Assembly (NCBI GenBank): GCA_035551475.1
Contig: DASZMX010000064.1
Coordinates: 1 to 26,653 of the forward strand
Length of the DNA stretch: 26,653 nt
Source of the DNA: DASZMX01 sp035551475
Lineage (GTDB): Bacteria; Verrucomicrobiota; Verrucomicrobiia; Limisphaerales; Palsa-1400
Direction of reading: 5' to 3'
A program made the translations under genes and the position numbers. The notes under the pieces were generated by a model. It was given only the letters and a program-made list of their open reading frames with translations. It had not been told where the DNA came from and ran no database searches. Of the stretch, positions 13,955 to 22,058 are shown in pieces; within the stretch, counting starts at the first letter, position 1; each line of letters starts with the position of its first letter.

Positions 13955-14594
13955 CATTTCCCTTCTCCTGGTTTTGCTGCTCACCAGTTGCCGGACTCCT
14001 CCGCAAATGCCGCGCCTTGGCCCGCGCTATAAACCGAGCAATATTTACGTCAAAAGCCCCATTCTCGATGCCACCATCCGCCGCGTCGCGGTCCTGCCCG
14101 TCACGCCGGTGACGACCAGCGAGGCGCTCCTGGCGGGGGTGGAGGCCTATCAAGCCATTCTGCAGGCGGAATTGGAAAAGACCAAACGCTTCGAGCTGAT
14201 CATACTTTCGCCCCAGCAACTCACGCGGGTCACTGGCCAGGGCCGCTGGAATGCCGAAGAAAAATTGCCCACGGATTTTTTTGACAAGTTGCGCGATGAA
14301 ACCGGCTGCGACGGTGTTTTCTTTGCCCAACTCACGCGTTACCAGCCGTACCAACCGCTGGCGGTGGGTTGGAAACTTAATTTGATCGCCAACGCCGGCC
14401 ACGCCTCCCTCTGGGCGGCGGATGAATTGTTCGACGCCGGCAACGGTGAAGTGGCGGACGCGGCGCGGGATTACGCGGCGAAAGACATTCGCTACGAAGG
14501 CCCGTTGGCGGACCCGGACGCCATCCTGAGTTCCCCCAGCCGCTTCGGCCAATATACCCTGCACGCGCTGCTCGCCACCCTGCCCCAACGTTGA
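13935..14594 (+). CDS. Lipoprotein with predicted CsgG/TolB-N-like domain
   Basis: Starting at the ATG at 13935 gives a lipoprotein signal: MKRAFLSISLLLVLLLTSC, with lipobox LTSC and acylated Cys19. The alternative ATG at 13911 adds eight residues ahead of it and is less likely. After a proline-rich linker, the pattern RRVAVLPV, a long helix (EAYQAILQAELEKTKRFELIIL), SPQQL, LRDETGCDGVFFAQLTRYQPYQPLAVGWKLNLI and HASLWAADELFDAGNG resembles the CsgG/TolB-N-like fold found in many outer-membrane lipoproteins, including some linked to flagella or secretion. This is a fold-level impression without a confident family. It overlaps the upstream unknown gene by 20 bases. A role in flagellar assembly at the envelope is possible but unproven. 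Confidence 0.8.
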   Translation: MKRAFLSISLLLVLLLTSCRTPPQMPRLGPRYKPSNIYVKSPILDATIRRVAVLPVTPVTTSEALLAGVEAYQAILQAELEKTKRFELIILSPQQLTRVTGQGRWNAEEKLPTDFFDKLRDETGCDGVFFAQLTRYQPYQPLAVGWKLNLIANAGHASLWAADELFDAGNGEVADAARDYAAKDIRYEGPLADPDAILSSPSRFGQYTLHALLATLPQR

Positions 14595-14676
14595 GCGACA
14601 GCATCGGGGGCCTTGGTGGCGTTGGATGGGATTTCCCCTCATTGTCAGTCCGGTGGCGCCGTTCTAATTTCTGCCG

Positions 14677-16251
14677 ATGGATGCGCCCTGGCGGTTGTGT
14701 GGCAGTTTGGCGGTGACCTTATTGGCATCGGCCGGAAGCCTATTCGCAGAAATCGACACCGCTGACGTCAACCTGGACTATGTGGCCCAACGGGCCTTGG
14801 ACCGGGCGCATAAACCATTTCATTCCCCGCGCGGCGACCTGCCCGCCTTCCTGCGCGCCGACCAATTGGATTACGACAAATACCGGCAAATTCGTTTTCG
14901 TCCGGAGCGCGCGCTGTGGTCGGCGGACAAACTGCCGTTCCGGGTGGAATTTTTCCATCCGGGCTATTTGTATGAGGAGCCGGTGCATGTCTATGAATTC
15001 GTCAAAGACCACGTCCAGGATGTGCGGTTCGTTTCCGATTTCTTCGATTATGGGAATCTTCATTTTAAGAAACAGGTTCCCGCGGACACTGGCTACGCCG
15101 GCTTTCGCGTGCTCTATGCGCTGAATCAGCCGAACAAGCTGGATGAGCTCGGCTCCTTTCTGGGCGCCAGTTATTATCGGCTGCTCGGCAGCGGCCAGGC
15201 TTACGGCCCCTCGGCGCGCGGGTTGGCCATTGATTGTGGAGAGCCAAATCAACCGGAGGAATTTCCGTTGTTCACCGATTGGTGGCTCGGCAAGCCAGCG
15301 CCGAACACGGGGGAACTGCGGCTGTTTGCGATCCTCGACAGCGTCAGTTGCGCCGGAGCGTATGAGTTCCGCATCCGCCCGGGCGAGACGACGGCCGCCG
15401 ACGTGGACGCCGTGCTCTATTGGCGCGAGGAGGATAAAATCAAGGCGGCCGACCCCAACCGCAAGCCGCTGACGTCAATTGGGCTTGCGCCCTTGACGAG
15501 CATGTTTTGGATCGGTCCGGCTTCCTCCGCGCGCTTTGATGATTATCGTCCGGGCGTGCATGACAGCGACGGGCTGCTCATGCAGTTCAGGGATGGCGAA
15601 ACGATTTGGCGTCCGCTGGACGATCCGCCGCGGTTGACGCACCAACATTTTGCGACGACCAATGTGGTGGGCTTCGGGTTGTTGCAGCGCAATCGCGATT
15701 TCGCGGCGTACCAGGACTTGTTCAATCACTATTACCAAGTGCCGAGCATCTGGATCAAAGCGCGCGGTGATTGGGGCGAAGGCTCGGTGGATTTGATGGA
15801 GTTGCACACCACCTATGAAGGCTTGGACAACGTCGTGGCCTTCTGGAACCCCAAGAACAAGCCTGCGCCATTGCAGCCGCTGCGCTTTTCCTACACGCAA
15901 TTGTGGACGCGGGAAACCGACCTCAGCCTGTCCACCAACAAAGTGACCGCCACCCTGGTGGGAAATGACATCGGCGGAACCAACCGCAAACAATTCGCCG
16001 TCGATTTTGCCGGGCCCGCGCTTTTTTCGTTGTCGGAAACGAACCCGCCGCGCGCCGTAGTCGGGTGCAGCCCCAACGGCACGATTATTGACAGCCAGGT
16101 GTTCAAGGTCCATCCGACCGGCGCCTGGCGGGTGATGCTGAAATTCGAGCCCAAAGCCGGCGACAAAGATCCGATCGACCTGCGGTGCGCGCTGAACGAG
16201 GGCAAAAAACAATTGACTGAGACATGGACCTATTACTGGAATCCGCCCTGA
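14677..16251 (+). CDS. opgG: Glucan biosynthesis protein OpgG (MdoG)
   Basis: This is a periplasmic protein required for osmoregulated periplasmic glucan synthesis, acting on the nascent beta-glucan made by OpgH. Residues 1-24 are a signal peptide ending SLFA before EID. The OpgG domain follows: FHSPRGDLPAFLRADQLDYDKYRQIRFRP, VEFFHPGYLYEEPVHVYEF, FKKQVPADTGYAGFRVLYAL, GSFLGASYYRLLGSGQAYGPSARGLAID, then LTSMFWIGPASSARFDDYRPGVHDSDGLLM and QRNRDFAAYQDLFNHYYQVPSIWI, and a C-terminal Ig-like segment. All are hallmark OpgG stretches, and the 524 residues match the family. It is followed by an overlapping small gene and opgH. An alternative would be the paralogue OpgD, but gene order with opgH favours OpgG. 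Confidence 0.96.
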   Translation: MDAPWRLCGSLAVTLLASAGSLFAEIDTADVNLDYVAQRALDRAHKPFHSPRGDLPAFLRADQLDYDKYRQIRFRPERALWSADKLPFRVEFFHPGYLYEEPVHVYEFVKDHVQDVRFVSDFFDYGNLHFKKQVPADTGYAGFRVLYALNQPNKLDELGSFLGASYYRLLGSGQAYGPSARGLAIDCGEPNQPEEFPLFTDWWLGKPAPNTGELRLFAILDSVSCAGAYEFRIRPGETTAADVDAVLYWREEDKIKAADPNRKPLTSIGLAPLTSMFWIGPASSARFDDYRPGVHDSDGLLMQFRDGETIWRPLDDPPRLTHQHFATTNVVGFGLLQRNRDFAAYQDLFNHYYQVPSIWIKARGDWGEGSVDLMELHTTYEGLDNVVAFWNPKNKPAPLQPLRFSYTQLWTRETDLSLSTNKVTATLVGNDIGGTNRKQFAVDFAGPALFSLSETNPPRAVVGCSPNGTIIDSQVFKVHPTGAWRVMLKFEPKAGDKDPIDLRCALNEGKKQLTETWTYYWNPP

Positions 16252-16835
16252 CCCCGGCGGCCGCCGAACTCGTCTCGGGCGAGATGGCGGGACGGTCGTT
16301 GGAAGAATGGAATGCCGCCTACGCCAAGGTGGAGCGGTATTTGTGCGCGCTGCGTTTGCGCAACAAGGTGGTGCTGGCGCAATTGGCGTTGGGCGTGTTG
16401 CGCCGCGCCATGCAGCGCGCGCCCTACGAACGCCAATTATCCGCGACCGAACTGGCCGTCGAAGAAATGGATCACTTGATCACCGACTGGTTCGCGGACA
16501 TTTTGGGCGAATCCGTCACCGGCACGGACCAAATGCTTTCCACCCGGGGCCGGCTGGCGCTGCTGTTGGCGGATATGCCGGGCAAATGGCAGGATCAATT
16601 CCTCACGCCCGCGCCCTGGCCGCCGGAATTTGTGGCGGCGATGCGCGAGGCGTTCCTGCGCGCTGGACCGGATTTCCAATTGGCCCGAATGGCTCCGCGT
16701 CCGCTGGACCTGGGGCCGGTGGCGACGCTGGTCAACTTCAGCCGCGCGCCTTATTTCAAGCTGGCGCTCTTCATCGTGTGGCTGGCCTTTGCCGCGGGGC
16801 TGGCGCTGTTGTTCATTCGGACGCATAAGCTATGA
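16224..16835 (+). CDS. Tail-anchored membrane protein between opgG and opgH, unknown
   Basis: This 203-residue protein is of no recognised family. Residues 1-175 are soluble, largely helical and rich in Leu, Ala, Arg and Glu (for example SLEEWNAAYAKVERYLCALRLRNKVVLAQ). A single hydrophobic helix at about 178-198 (LALFIVWLAFAAGLALLF) precedes a short basic tail, so it is probably anchored in the inner membrane with the N-terminus in the cytoplasm. It starts 28 bases inside opgG and its stop overlaps the opgH ATG (ATGA), implying translational coupling of all three. The codon pattern and tight overlaps support a real gene. An accessory or regulator of the OpgH synthase is the obvious hypothesis. 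It may stand in for the long cytosolic N-terminal region of E. coli OpgH, which is missing here. Confidence 0.85.
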   Translation: MDLLLESALTPAAAELVSGEMAGRSLEEWNAAYAKVERYLCALRLRNKVVLAQLALGVLRRAMQRAPYERQLSATELAVEEMDHLITDWFADILGESVTGTDQMLSTRGRLALLLADMPGKWQDQFLTPAPWPPEFVAAMREAFLRAGPDFQLARMAPRPLDLGPVATLVNFSRAPYFKLALFIVWLAFAAGLALLFIRTHKL

Positions 16836-18931
16836 CCGCGCTTTCCCTCGTTCCGCTCACCCCGTTCCAACGCGCCTGGCGGATTTTTCTATTCTACTCG
16901 TTGACGGTGTTAACCACCGGGACGGTCTCCGCGCTTTTTGCTGATTTGCTGTGGCGCACCGGCTGGACCGGCTCGCGCACCATTCTGCTGGCGTGTTTCG
17001 TGGTGTTATTTTTCTTTTGCGCTCTCGGGTTTTGGCATGGCGTGGTGGGCTTCATCATCCGGCGCTTTGAGCGTCCCCTGCCCCCGCTGCCACCCCTGCC
17101 GATAGCCCAGGACGTCAGCATCGCGCTGGTGTTCCCGGTTTACAACGAGGACATCAGCCGCGTCTGCGAAGGATTGCGGGTGACTTACGAATCGTTGCGC
17201 CAGACCGGCCAGCTCGAACACTTCGACTTTTTCATTCTCAGCGATTCGACCAAACCGGAAAAATGGATCGACGAAGAGCGCCAGTGGCATGAGCTGGCCC
17301 AACGCTGCGGGGCCCTGGGCCGCATCTACTATCGCCGCCGCATCAATAATGAAGGCAAAAAAAGCGGCAATATTCGCGAATTTCTCAACGCCTGGGGCCG
17401 GCGTTATCGGTATTTCGTCATCTTTGACGCCGACAGCGTGATGGCGGGCAGCACGCTGGTGGAGTTGACACGGCTGATGGAAAGCCATGGAGGCGTCGGC
17501 TTGATCCAAACCGTCCCGGGCATCGTCAACGGAGAGTCGCTCTTCGGACGGATGCAGCAATTCGCCAATCGTTTCTATGCGCCCATTTTCCTGCGCGGAC
17601 TCGATTATTGGTCGCGGGGATTTTCCAATTACTGGGGGCACAACGCCATCATTCGCACGGAATCGTTTATGAAATGGTGCGCGCTGCCGCAATTGCCGGG
17701 CCGGCACCCTTTTGGCGGCCACATCCTAAGCCATGATTTTGTGGAAGCGGCGCTGCTGGCGCGGGAAAATTCCCAGGTCTGGCTCGCCTACGACCTGCCC
17801 GGAAGCTACGAGGAGGCGCCGCAAGCGATGATCGAAAACGCGCAACGCGACCGGCGCTGGTGCCAGGGCAATCTCCAGCATTCCATGCTGCTTTTTGCGC
17901 GCGGCTTCCGCGGCGTAAGCCGTTTTCATTTGTTGCTGGGCATTTTCGGCTATCTCACGAGCCCCATCTGGCTCGCGTTTTTGGTGGCGTTTTTTTGGAT
18001 GTGGGCCGCAGGCAAAACGACGGGCCTCTCCCGCATCACGGTGCATAGCTGGATGTCGCCGTTAAACCTCACCGCCAGCCAGCATGCCTTGCTGGTGTTT
18101 GGGATTTGCATGGCCGCCCTGCTCATCCCGCGCGGATTGGCCGTGCTGGATGCGGCGCTCGACGCGCGGCGCCGCCGGGCTTACGGAGGCGTCGTTCGCA
18201 TTACGGCCAGCACGCTGGGAGAGACGCTTTTTTCCACGCTGCACGCGCCCTTGCAAATGCTCTGGCACACGCGCTTTGTCATTACTATTTTGCTGGGGCA
18301 AGGCAGCGATTGGGCCGCACAGGACCGAAGCGCGGACGGAACGTCATGGAAACAGGCGCTCCGCACGCAATGGTGGCAAACCGCCGTGGGGCTCGCCTGG
18401 GGCTGGCTGACCTGGTGGCTGGCGCCGAATGCCTTCTGGTGGTTCCTGCCGCTTTTTTGCGGCATGGCGCTGGCCGTGCCGATGAGCGTTTGGACCAGCC
18501 GCAAAAGCCTCGGGGCCTTATTTTATCGCCTGGGCTTGTTCTTGACTCCCGAGGAAACCTCGCCCCCGGCGGAGTTGAAGACCCTGCGCGAGGCCACAGC
18601 CGGGCCACCAAAAACACCGCCGGCCAAACTGGAGGAAAGTGTGCTCGATCCTTACACCAACGCCATTCACGTCTCGCTGTTGCGCGAAGCGAAATTGCAG
18701 CCGGAGGCCGCCCGAGCGCTCGCCGAGATGGGCGTCGGCCAGCCGCAAACCAGGCTCCTGGCCGAGAGCGTCCTGGCCAATGGATTCGCCGGGCTGCCGC
18801 CTGCGGACCAAAAACGGGTGTTGAGCGATGCCGATGCCATGTCATGGCTGCACCGGCAATTATGGCTGCGCCCTGAATCCACCGTGGCGCCCTCGTGGCG
18901 CGAAGCCATGCGCAAATACGCGCAGGCTTGA
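16832..18931 (+). CDS. opgH: Glucan glucosyltransferase OpgH (MdoH)
   Basis: This inner-membrane family-2 glucosyltransferase polymerises UDP-glucose into the beta-glucan backbone of periplasmic glucans and extrudes it. Two N-terminal membrane helices (about residues 17-36 and 51-76) precede the cytosolic catalytic domain: VFPVYNEDISRVCEGL, FILSDSTKP, YYRRRINNEGKKSGN, FDADS with Asp199/Asp201, GHNAIIR, LSHDFVEAALL with Asp302, and the QxxRW-type motif QRDRRW at 338-343. Further membrane helices follow (IFGYLTSPIWLAFLVAFFWMW and later). At 699 residues it is about 150 shorter than E. coli OpgH (847), mainly because the long cytosolic N-terminus is absent. It is the last gene of the opgG operon, converging with the zinc-ribbon gene 6 bases away, with no terminator visible. 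Confidence 0.96.
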   Translation: MTALSLVPLTPFQRAWRIFLFYSLTVLTTGTVSALFADLLWRTGWTGSRTILLACFVVLFFFCALGFWHGVVGFIIRRFERPLPPLPPLPIAQDVSIALVFPVYNEDISRVCEGLRVTYESLRQTGQLEHFDFFILSDSTKPEKWIDEERQWHELAQRCGALGRIYYRRRINNEGKKSGNIREFLNAWGRRYRYFVIFDADSVMAGSTLVELTRLMESHGGVGLIQTVPGIVNGESLFGRMQQFANRFYAPIFLRGLDYWSRGFSNYWGHNAIIRTESFMKWCALPQLPGRHPFGGHILSHDFVEAALLARENSQVWLAYDLPGSYEEAPQAMIENAQRDRRWCQGNLQHSMLLFARGFRGVSRFHLLLGIFGYLTSPIWLAFLVAFFWMWAAGKTTGLSRITVHSWMSPLNLTASQHALLVFGICMAALLIPRGLAVLDAALDARRRRAYGGVVRITASTLGETLFSTLHAPLQMLWHTRFVITILLGQGSDWAAQDRSADGTSWKQALRTQWWQTAVGLAWGWLTWWLAPNAFWWFLPLFCGMALAVPMSVWTSRKSLGALFYRLGLFLTPEETSPPAELKTLREATAGPPKTPPAKLEESVLDPYTNAIHVSLLREAKLQPEAARALAEMGVGQPQTRLLAESVLANGFAGLPPADQKRVLSDADAMSWLHRQLWLRPESTVAPSWREAMRKYAQA

Positions 18932-18937
18932 GCGCGC

Positions 18938-19594
18938 TTACTCGAAAGCGACGCTGCTAAAATCAAAGCCGTCAGCGCCGACCCAGATGTTCGTGATTTT
19001 CATTTGCGCCGGCTGAAAAACCGCGCCGTTCAAATCGAAACTGCCCAGCGGAATCAGCGACGCGCCGCCGGAGCGCAATTTGCCCAGTTTATAGCGGTAG
19101 GCAAAAGGCGGCGTGCCGTTCAGATAAATCTCCGCGCCGCGCCAATCAAATTGATCCTGGTTGCGAATGGACATCCGGTCGGCCCCGATTTTGATGGCAG
19201 CGCGCAGCACGCGCCCGGAATCGGCCGCCGCGTGGGAGGCCGGCGCGCGGGTGCTCAGGAAGATGACACCCCCGAGCAACGCGGCAAAAACCAGGGCGAT
19301 GGCCAGCGGCAGCGGGAAACGGCGGGGTTTCTGGCGGGCGCCGCAATGCGGGCAAATTGCCAGCGAAGCGAGAATAACCCGGCGACATTTCCGGCATGAC
19401 TCCAAATCCGGGATGACAGGCGTTTCGTCCGCGGGACAATCAAAAGGAATGGCCGGATTCGGGGGCTGGGAGGCGGGCTGCGCCACCACTTGGGCGCGGC
19501 AGCGTGGACAACGGGTCCATTGGCCGAAAGCTTCCGAAGGGTATTCACTGGACTTGCCGCACTGCGGACAAAGCATCTCAAAAAAATTACTCAT
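18938..19594 (-). CDS. Zinc-ribbon membrane protein of unknown function
   Basis: This 218-residue protein has two predicted zinc ribbons in its cytoplasmic N-terminal half: CPQCGK with CPRCRA (residues about 9-32) and CRKCRR with CPHCGA (about 67-86). A single transmembrane helix at about 95-114 (PLAIALVFAALLGGVIFL) follows, then an extracytoplasmic domain of about 100 residues (RVLRAAIKIGADRMSIRNQDQFDWRGAEIYLNG, GSFDLNGAVFQP). The first ribbon with its MSNFFEMLCPQCG opening resembles general membrane-associated zinc-ribbon proteins. The C-terminal domain is not recognised. It lies 94 bases downstream of the DUF486 gene on the same strand and may be the end of that operon or a separate unit. 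Its function is unknown. Confidence 0.82.
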   Translation of the reverse strand: MSNFFEMLCPQCGKSSEYPSEAFGQWTRCPRCRAQVVAQPASQPPNPAIPFDCPADETPVIPDLESCRKCRRVILASLAICPHCGARQKPRRFPLPLAIALVFAALLGGVIFLSTRAPASHAAADSGRVLRAAIKIGADRMSIRNQDQFDWRGAEIYLNGTPPFAYRYKLGKLRSGGASLIPLGSFDLNGAVFQPAQMKITNIWVGADGFDFSSVAFE

Positions 19595-19688
19595 GACGCT
19601 CAGCTCGACGGTGAGTCAAGAATGAAACATCAGGGCTGCCATGACAACCCCTTTTTTACGGAAACGCCAAAAAACGTTTGCGCGACAG

Positions 19689-20096
19689 TCAAGACGAGTG
19701 TTGCGGCGAGGGCGGCGGCGCAGGCTTCGGCTCCGCGGACGGGCGCGCGGGCAGGAAGACAAAACACGCCGCCGCGATCATGCAGGCGAATGCGGCGGCA
19801 TGGTTCCATTTCAGGTCATTTTTCAAGTAAAACACGGCGAAAACGCTGAAGACGGTGAGGGTGATGATTTCCTGCGCGATCTTGAGCTGGGCGGCGGAGT
19901 AGATATTGCTGCCCCAGCGATTGGCGGGCACTTGCAGGGTGTATTCAAAAAACGCGATGCCCCAACTCACTAGGATGACAATCCAAATGGGCTTGTCCTT
20001 GAATTTCAGGTGGCCGTACCACGCAAAGGTCATGAAAATGTTCGAGCAAGTCAATAATACGAAAGGCAAAAAGCGCGATTGCGTCAATGAGTTCAT
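19689..20096 (-). CDS. DUF486 (DMT-superfamily-like) small membrane protein
   Basis: This is a 135-residue integral membrane protein of the DUF486 family, related to small multidrug-resistance/DMT transporters. It has four hydrophobic segments: FLPFVLLTCSNIFMTFAWYG, then HLKFKDKPIWIVILVSWGIAFFEYTLQVPANRWGS, the QLKIAQEIITLTVFSVFAVFYL stretch, and WNHAAAFACMIAAACFVFLP. The blocks FAWYGHLKF and SWGIAFFEY are family hallmarks. The ATG at 20096 is chosen because it gives the usual family start; a TTG at 20111 would add five residues. A proline/serine tail ends the protein. It is 16 bases downstream of hisF. No substrate is known for the family. Confidence 0.9.
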   Translation of the reverse strand: MNSLTQSRFLPFVLLTCSNIFMTFAWYGHLKFKDKPIWIVILVSWGIAFFEYTLQVPANRWGSNIYSAAQLKIAQEIITLTVFSVFAVFYLKNDLKWNHAAAFACMIAAACFVFLPARPSAEPKPAPPPSPQHSS

Positions 20097-20112
20097 AAGA
20101 AAACGGCCCAAC

Positions 20113-20889
20113 CTAGGACAACCGAACGGGGATGTTTTTCGCGGCGAGGAATTCCTTCACCTGCCGCACGGTGTATTGCCCGTAATGAAAAATGCTCGCC
20201 GCGAGCGCGGCGTCGGCTTTGCCCTCCAGCAGGACCGCAGCCATGTCCTCGACCTTGCCCGCGCCGCCGCTGGCCACCACCGGCACGCCCACGGCTTCGC
20301 TAACGCGCCGCGTGATGACCAGATCAAACCCGGCCTTCGTGCCGTCGGCGTCAATGCTATTCAGGACGATTTCCCCGGCCCCCAACGCCACGGCTTCCTG
20401 GGCCCATGCCAACGCTTCCCGGCCCGTGGCCTTCCGTCCGCCATGCGAAAAAACCTCCCAGCGCTCCGGCGCCGTTTTCTTGGCATCAATGGAGACCACC
20501 ACACATTGGCTGCCAAATTTTTCCGCGCCCTGGCGGATAAGCTCCGGCGTGGCGAGGGCGGAAGAGTTGATGCTGATTTTATCGGCGCCGGCGCGCAGCA
20601 TCGCGAACATGTCATCAACCGAACGAATGCCGCCGCCGACGGTGAGGGGCATGAAGCATTGGTCGGCGGCGCGTTCAATCACACTAATCATCGTCGCGCG
20701 GCCGTGGGCGCTGGCGGTGATGTCGAAGAAAACCATTTCATCGGCGCCCTGCTCGTTGTAGCGGACGGCGAGTTCGACAGGATCGCCGACGTTGCGAAGT
20801 TCGCCGGCTTCGGCCTTGCCAAACTGGACGCCGCGAGTGACGTGGCCATCGTGGACGTCGAGGCAGGGAATAATCCGTTTGGCGAGCAT
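20113..20889 (-). CDS. hisF: Imidazole glycerol phosphate synthase subunit HisF
   Basis: HisF is the cyclase half of imidazole glycerol phosphate synthase. With ammonia from HisH it converts PRFAR to IGP and AICAR, linking histidine and purine synthesis. The 258-residue (beta/alpha)8 barrel shows catalytic Asp11 (IIPCLDV) and Asp135 (VVSIDAKK), phosphate-binding loops PLTVGGGIRS and VVASGGAGKVED, and the family's opening KRIIPCLDVHDGHVTRGVQF. It appears complete and functional. It starts 2 bases after the stop of the efflux adaptor gene, with no other his gene in the window; hisH and hisA must lie elsewhere. Co-transcription with an RND pump looks like a chance operon merger. Confidence 0.97.
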   Translation of the reverse strand: MLAKRIIPCLDVHDGHVTRGVQFGKAEAGELRNVGDPVELAVRYNEQGADEMVFFDITASAHGRATMISVIERAADQCFMPLTVGGGIRSVDDMFAMLRAGADKISINSSALATPELIRQGAEKFGSQCVVVSIDAKKTAPERWEVFSHGGRKATGREALAWAQEAVALGAGEIVLNSIDADGTKAGFDLVITRRVSEAVGVPVVASGGAGKVEDMAAVLLEGKADAALAASIFHYGQYTVRQVKEFLAAKNIPVRLS

Positions 20890-20891
20890 GT

Positions 20892-22058
20892 TTATCGTTC
20901 AGCCACCGGGCCCGGCGCGGCCTCGTTCAACCGAACTTTGGCGCCATCGACCAGGGAGTCTGACGGATTCAGAATCACCCGTTCCCCGGCGCTGATGCCA
21001 GACAAAACTTCCATGGCAGAGCCAAAATCGCGTCCGAGCATGACGTGGCGCAATTCCACCTGGCCATCGGCATGGACGACGCCGACCTCCGGCCCCTCGG
21101 AGCGAAAGAGCAAAGTATTCGAAGGCAACGTCAGAGCCGCGACGCGGTTCAAATCGTGAAACGTGACCTGCGCGTAGGAGCCGGCGGTCAATTCGCTTTT
21201 GCCATTGTCCACATCCAGCTCCGTCAAAAGCGTGCGGGAATTGGCATCCATGGCGCCCGCCGTGCGCACGACTTTGGCGGGGAAGTTCCGCCCGGCGATT
21301 TCTGGAACGGTAATGTCAGCCTCGCCGCCCACGGCCACGCCCGGCATGGCGGATTGCGGCACGCGCACATAGATGCGCAACGTCCGGGTGTCCGCCAGGC
21401 GAAACAATTCCTTGCCCGACGTAATTAAGTCACCCATGTCAATATCGCGCGCCGTAACGGTCCCGGCAAATGGCGCCACCACGCGCGTAAATGCCTTCAA
21501 GTCCTGGAAACGCTGCACGGTGGCTTTGGCCGCATCAACGTTAGCCTCTTTTAATTTGAGATCGGCGCCTTTTTCCGCGTTTTCCTGTTCGCTGACGCTG
21601 GACGTTTTCATCAACTCCGCCCAGCGATCCGCCGTGACCTTGGCGAGCGCGTAAGCGGCTTGCGCCTGGGCCAGCCCGGCTTGGGCGGCGATCAATTCCT
21701 GGTCCAGATCCGGCGTGTCGATTTCCGCCAGCAAGGCGCCGGCGTCCACTTTGGCGCCGAGATCGACATACCACTTCGTCAAATAACCGTTGGCGCGGGC
21801 GTAAATCGGAGCTTCCACAAAGGGGCGCACCTCGGCGGGAAGGGTCAGGCCGGTTTGCGGTTTGCCGGGCACGGCCGCCACGACATTCACGGTGGGCACG
21901 GCGAGTTCGGCGGTGTCGCGCTTCAATTCCTTTTCGTGGCGCCAACGCGGGATCAATCCGGCCACCAGGGCAATGACAAAAAGCACGCAAACAAGAACCG
22001 CCCACCGGCCCAGGCGCGACGGAACAACGTTCGTTGAATTAAGTTCAGACTCTTTCAT
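20892..22058 (-). CDS. RND efflux periplasmic adaptor (membrane fusion protein)
   Basis: This 388-residue AcrA/HlyD-type adaptor bridges the RND pump to an outer-membrane channel. An N-terminal membrane anchor at about residues 19-38 is followed by the lipoyl-like half motif (VEAPIYARANGYLTKWYVDLGAKVDAGALLAEIDTPDL). A short alpha-hairpin of about 65 residues (QAGLAQAQAAYALAKVTADRWAEL through AKATVQRFQDL) then returns to the second lipoyl half (VVAPFAGTVTARDIDMGDLI). The beta-barrel and membrane-proximal domains (ISAGERVILNPSDSLVDGAKV) end the protein. Its ATG overlaps the pump's stop codon in an ATGA, so pump and adaptor are coupled. No TolC-like protein is encoded in the window, so it presumably uses one from elsewhere. 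The substrate is unknown. Confidence 0.94.
   Translation of the reverse strand: MKESELNSTNVVPSRLGRWAVLVCVLFVIALVAGLIPRWRHEKELKRDTAELAVPTVNVVAAVPGKPQTGLTLPAEVRPFVEAPIYARANGYLTKWYVDLGAKVDAGALLAEIDTPDLDQELIAAQAGLAQAQAAYALAKVTADRWAELMKTSSVSEQENAEKGADLKLKEANVDAAKATVQRFQDLKAFTRVVAPFAGTVTARDIDMGDLITSGKELFRLADTRTLRIYVRVPQSAMPGVAVGGEADITVPEIAGRNFPAKVVRTAGAMDANSRTLLTELDVDNGKSELTAGSYAQVTFHDLNRVAALTLPSNTLLFRSEGPEVGVVHADGQVELRHVMLGRDFGSAMEVLSGISAGERVILNPSDSLVDGAKVRLNEAAPGPVAER

Noticed and set aside
14642..14670. TTGTCA-N17-TAATTT as a sigma-70 promoter for opgG
   Set aside because: The -10 box matches only 3 of 6 positions, and transcription would begin right at the ATG, giving a leaderless message. Too weak to report as a feature.
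15475..16212. 245-codon antisense frame within opgG
   Set aside because: It lies entirely opposite a strongly conserved gene and has no recognisable domain.
19906..21159. 417-codon plus-strand frame opposite hisF and the adaptor gene
   Set aside because: Both minus-strand genes carry clear family motifs throughout; this frame is a shadow produced by GC-rich codon bias.
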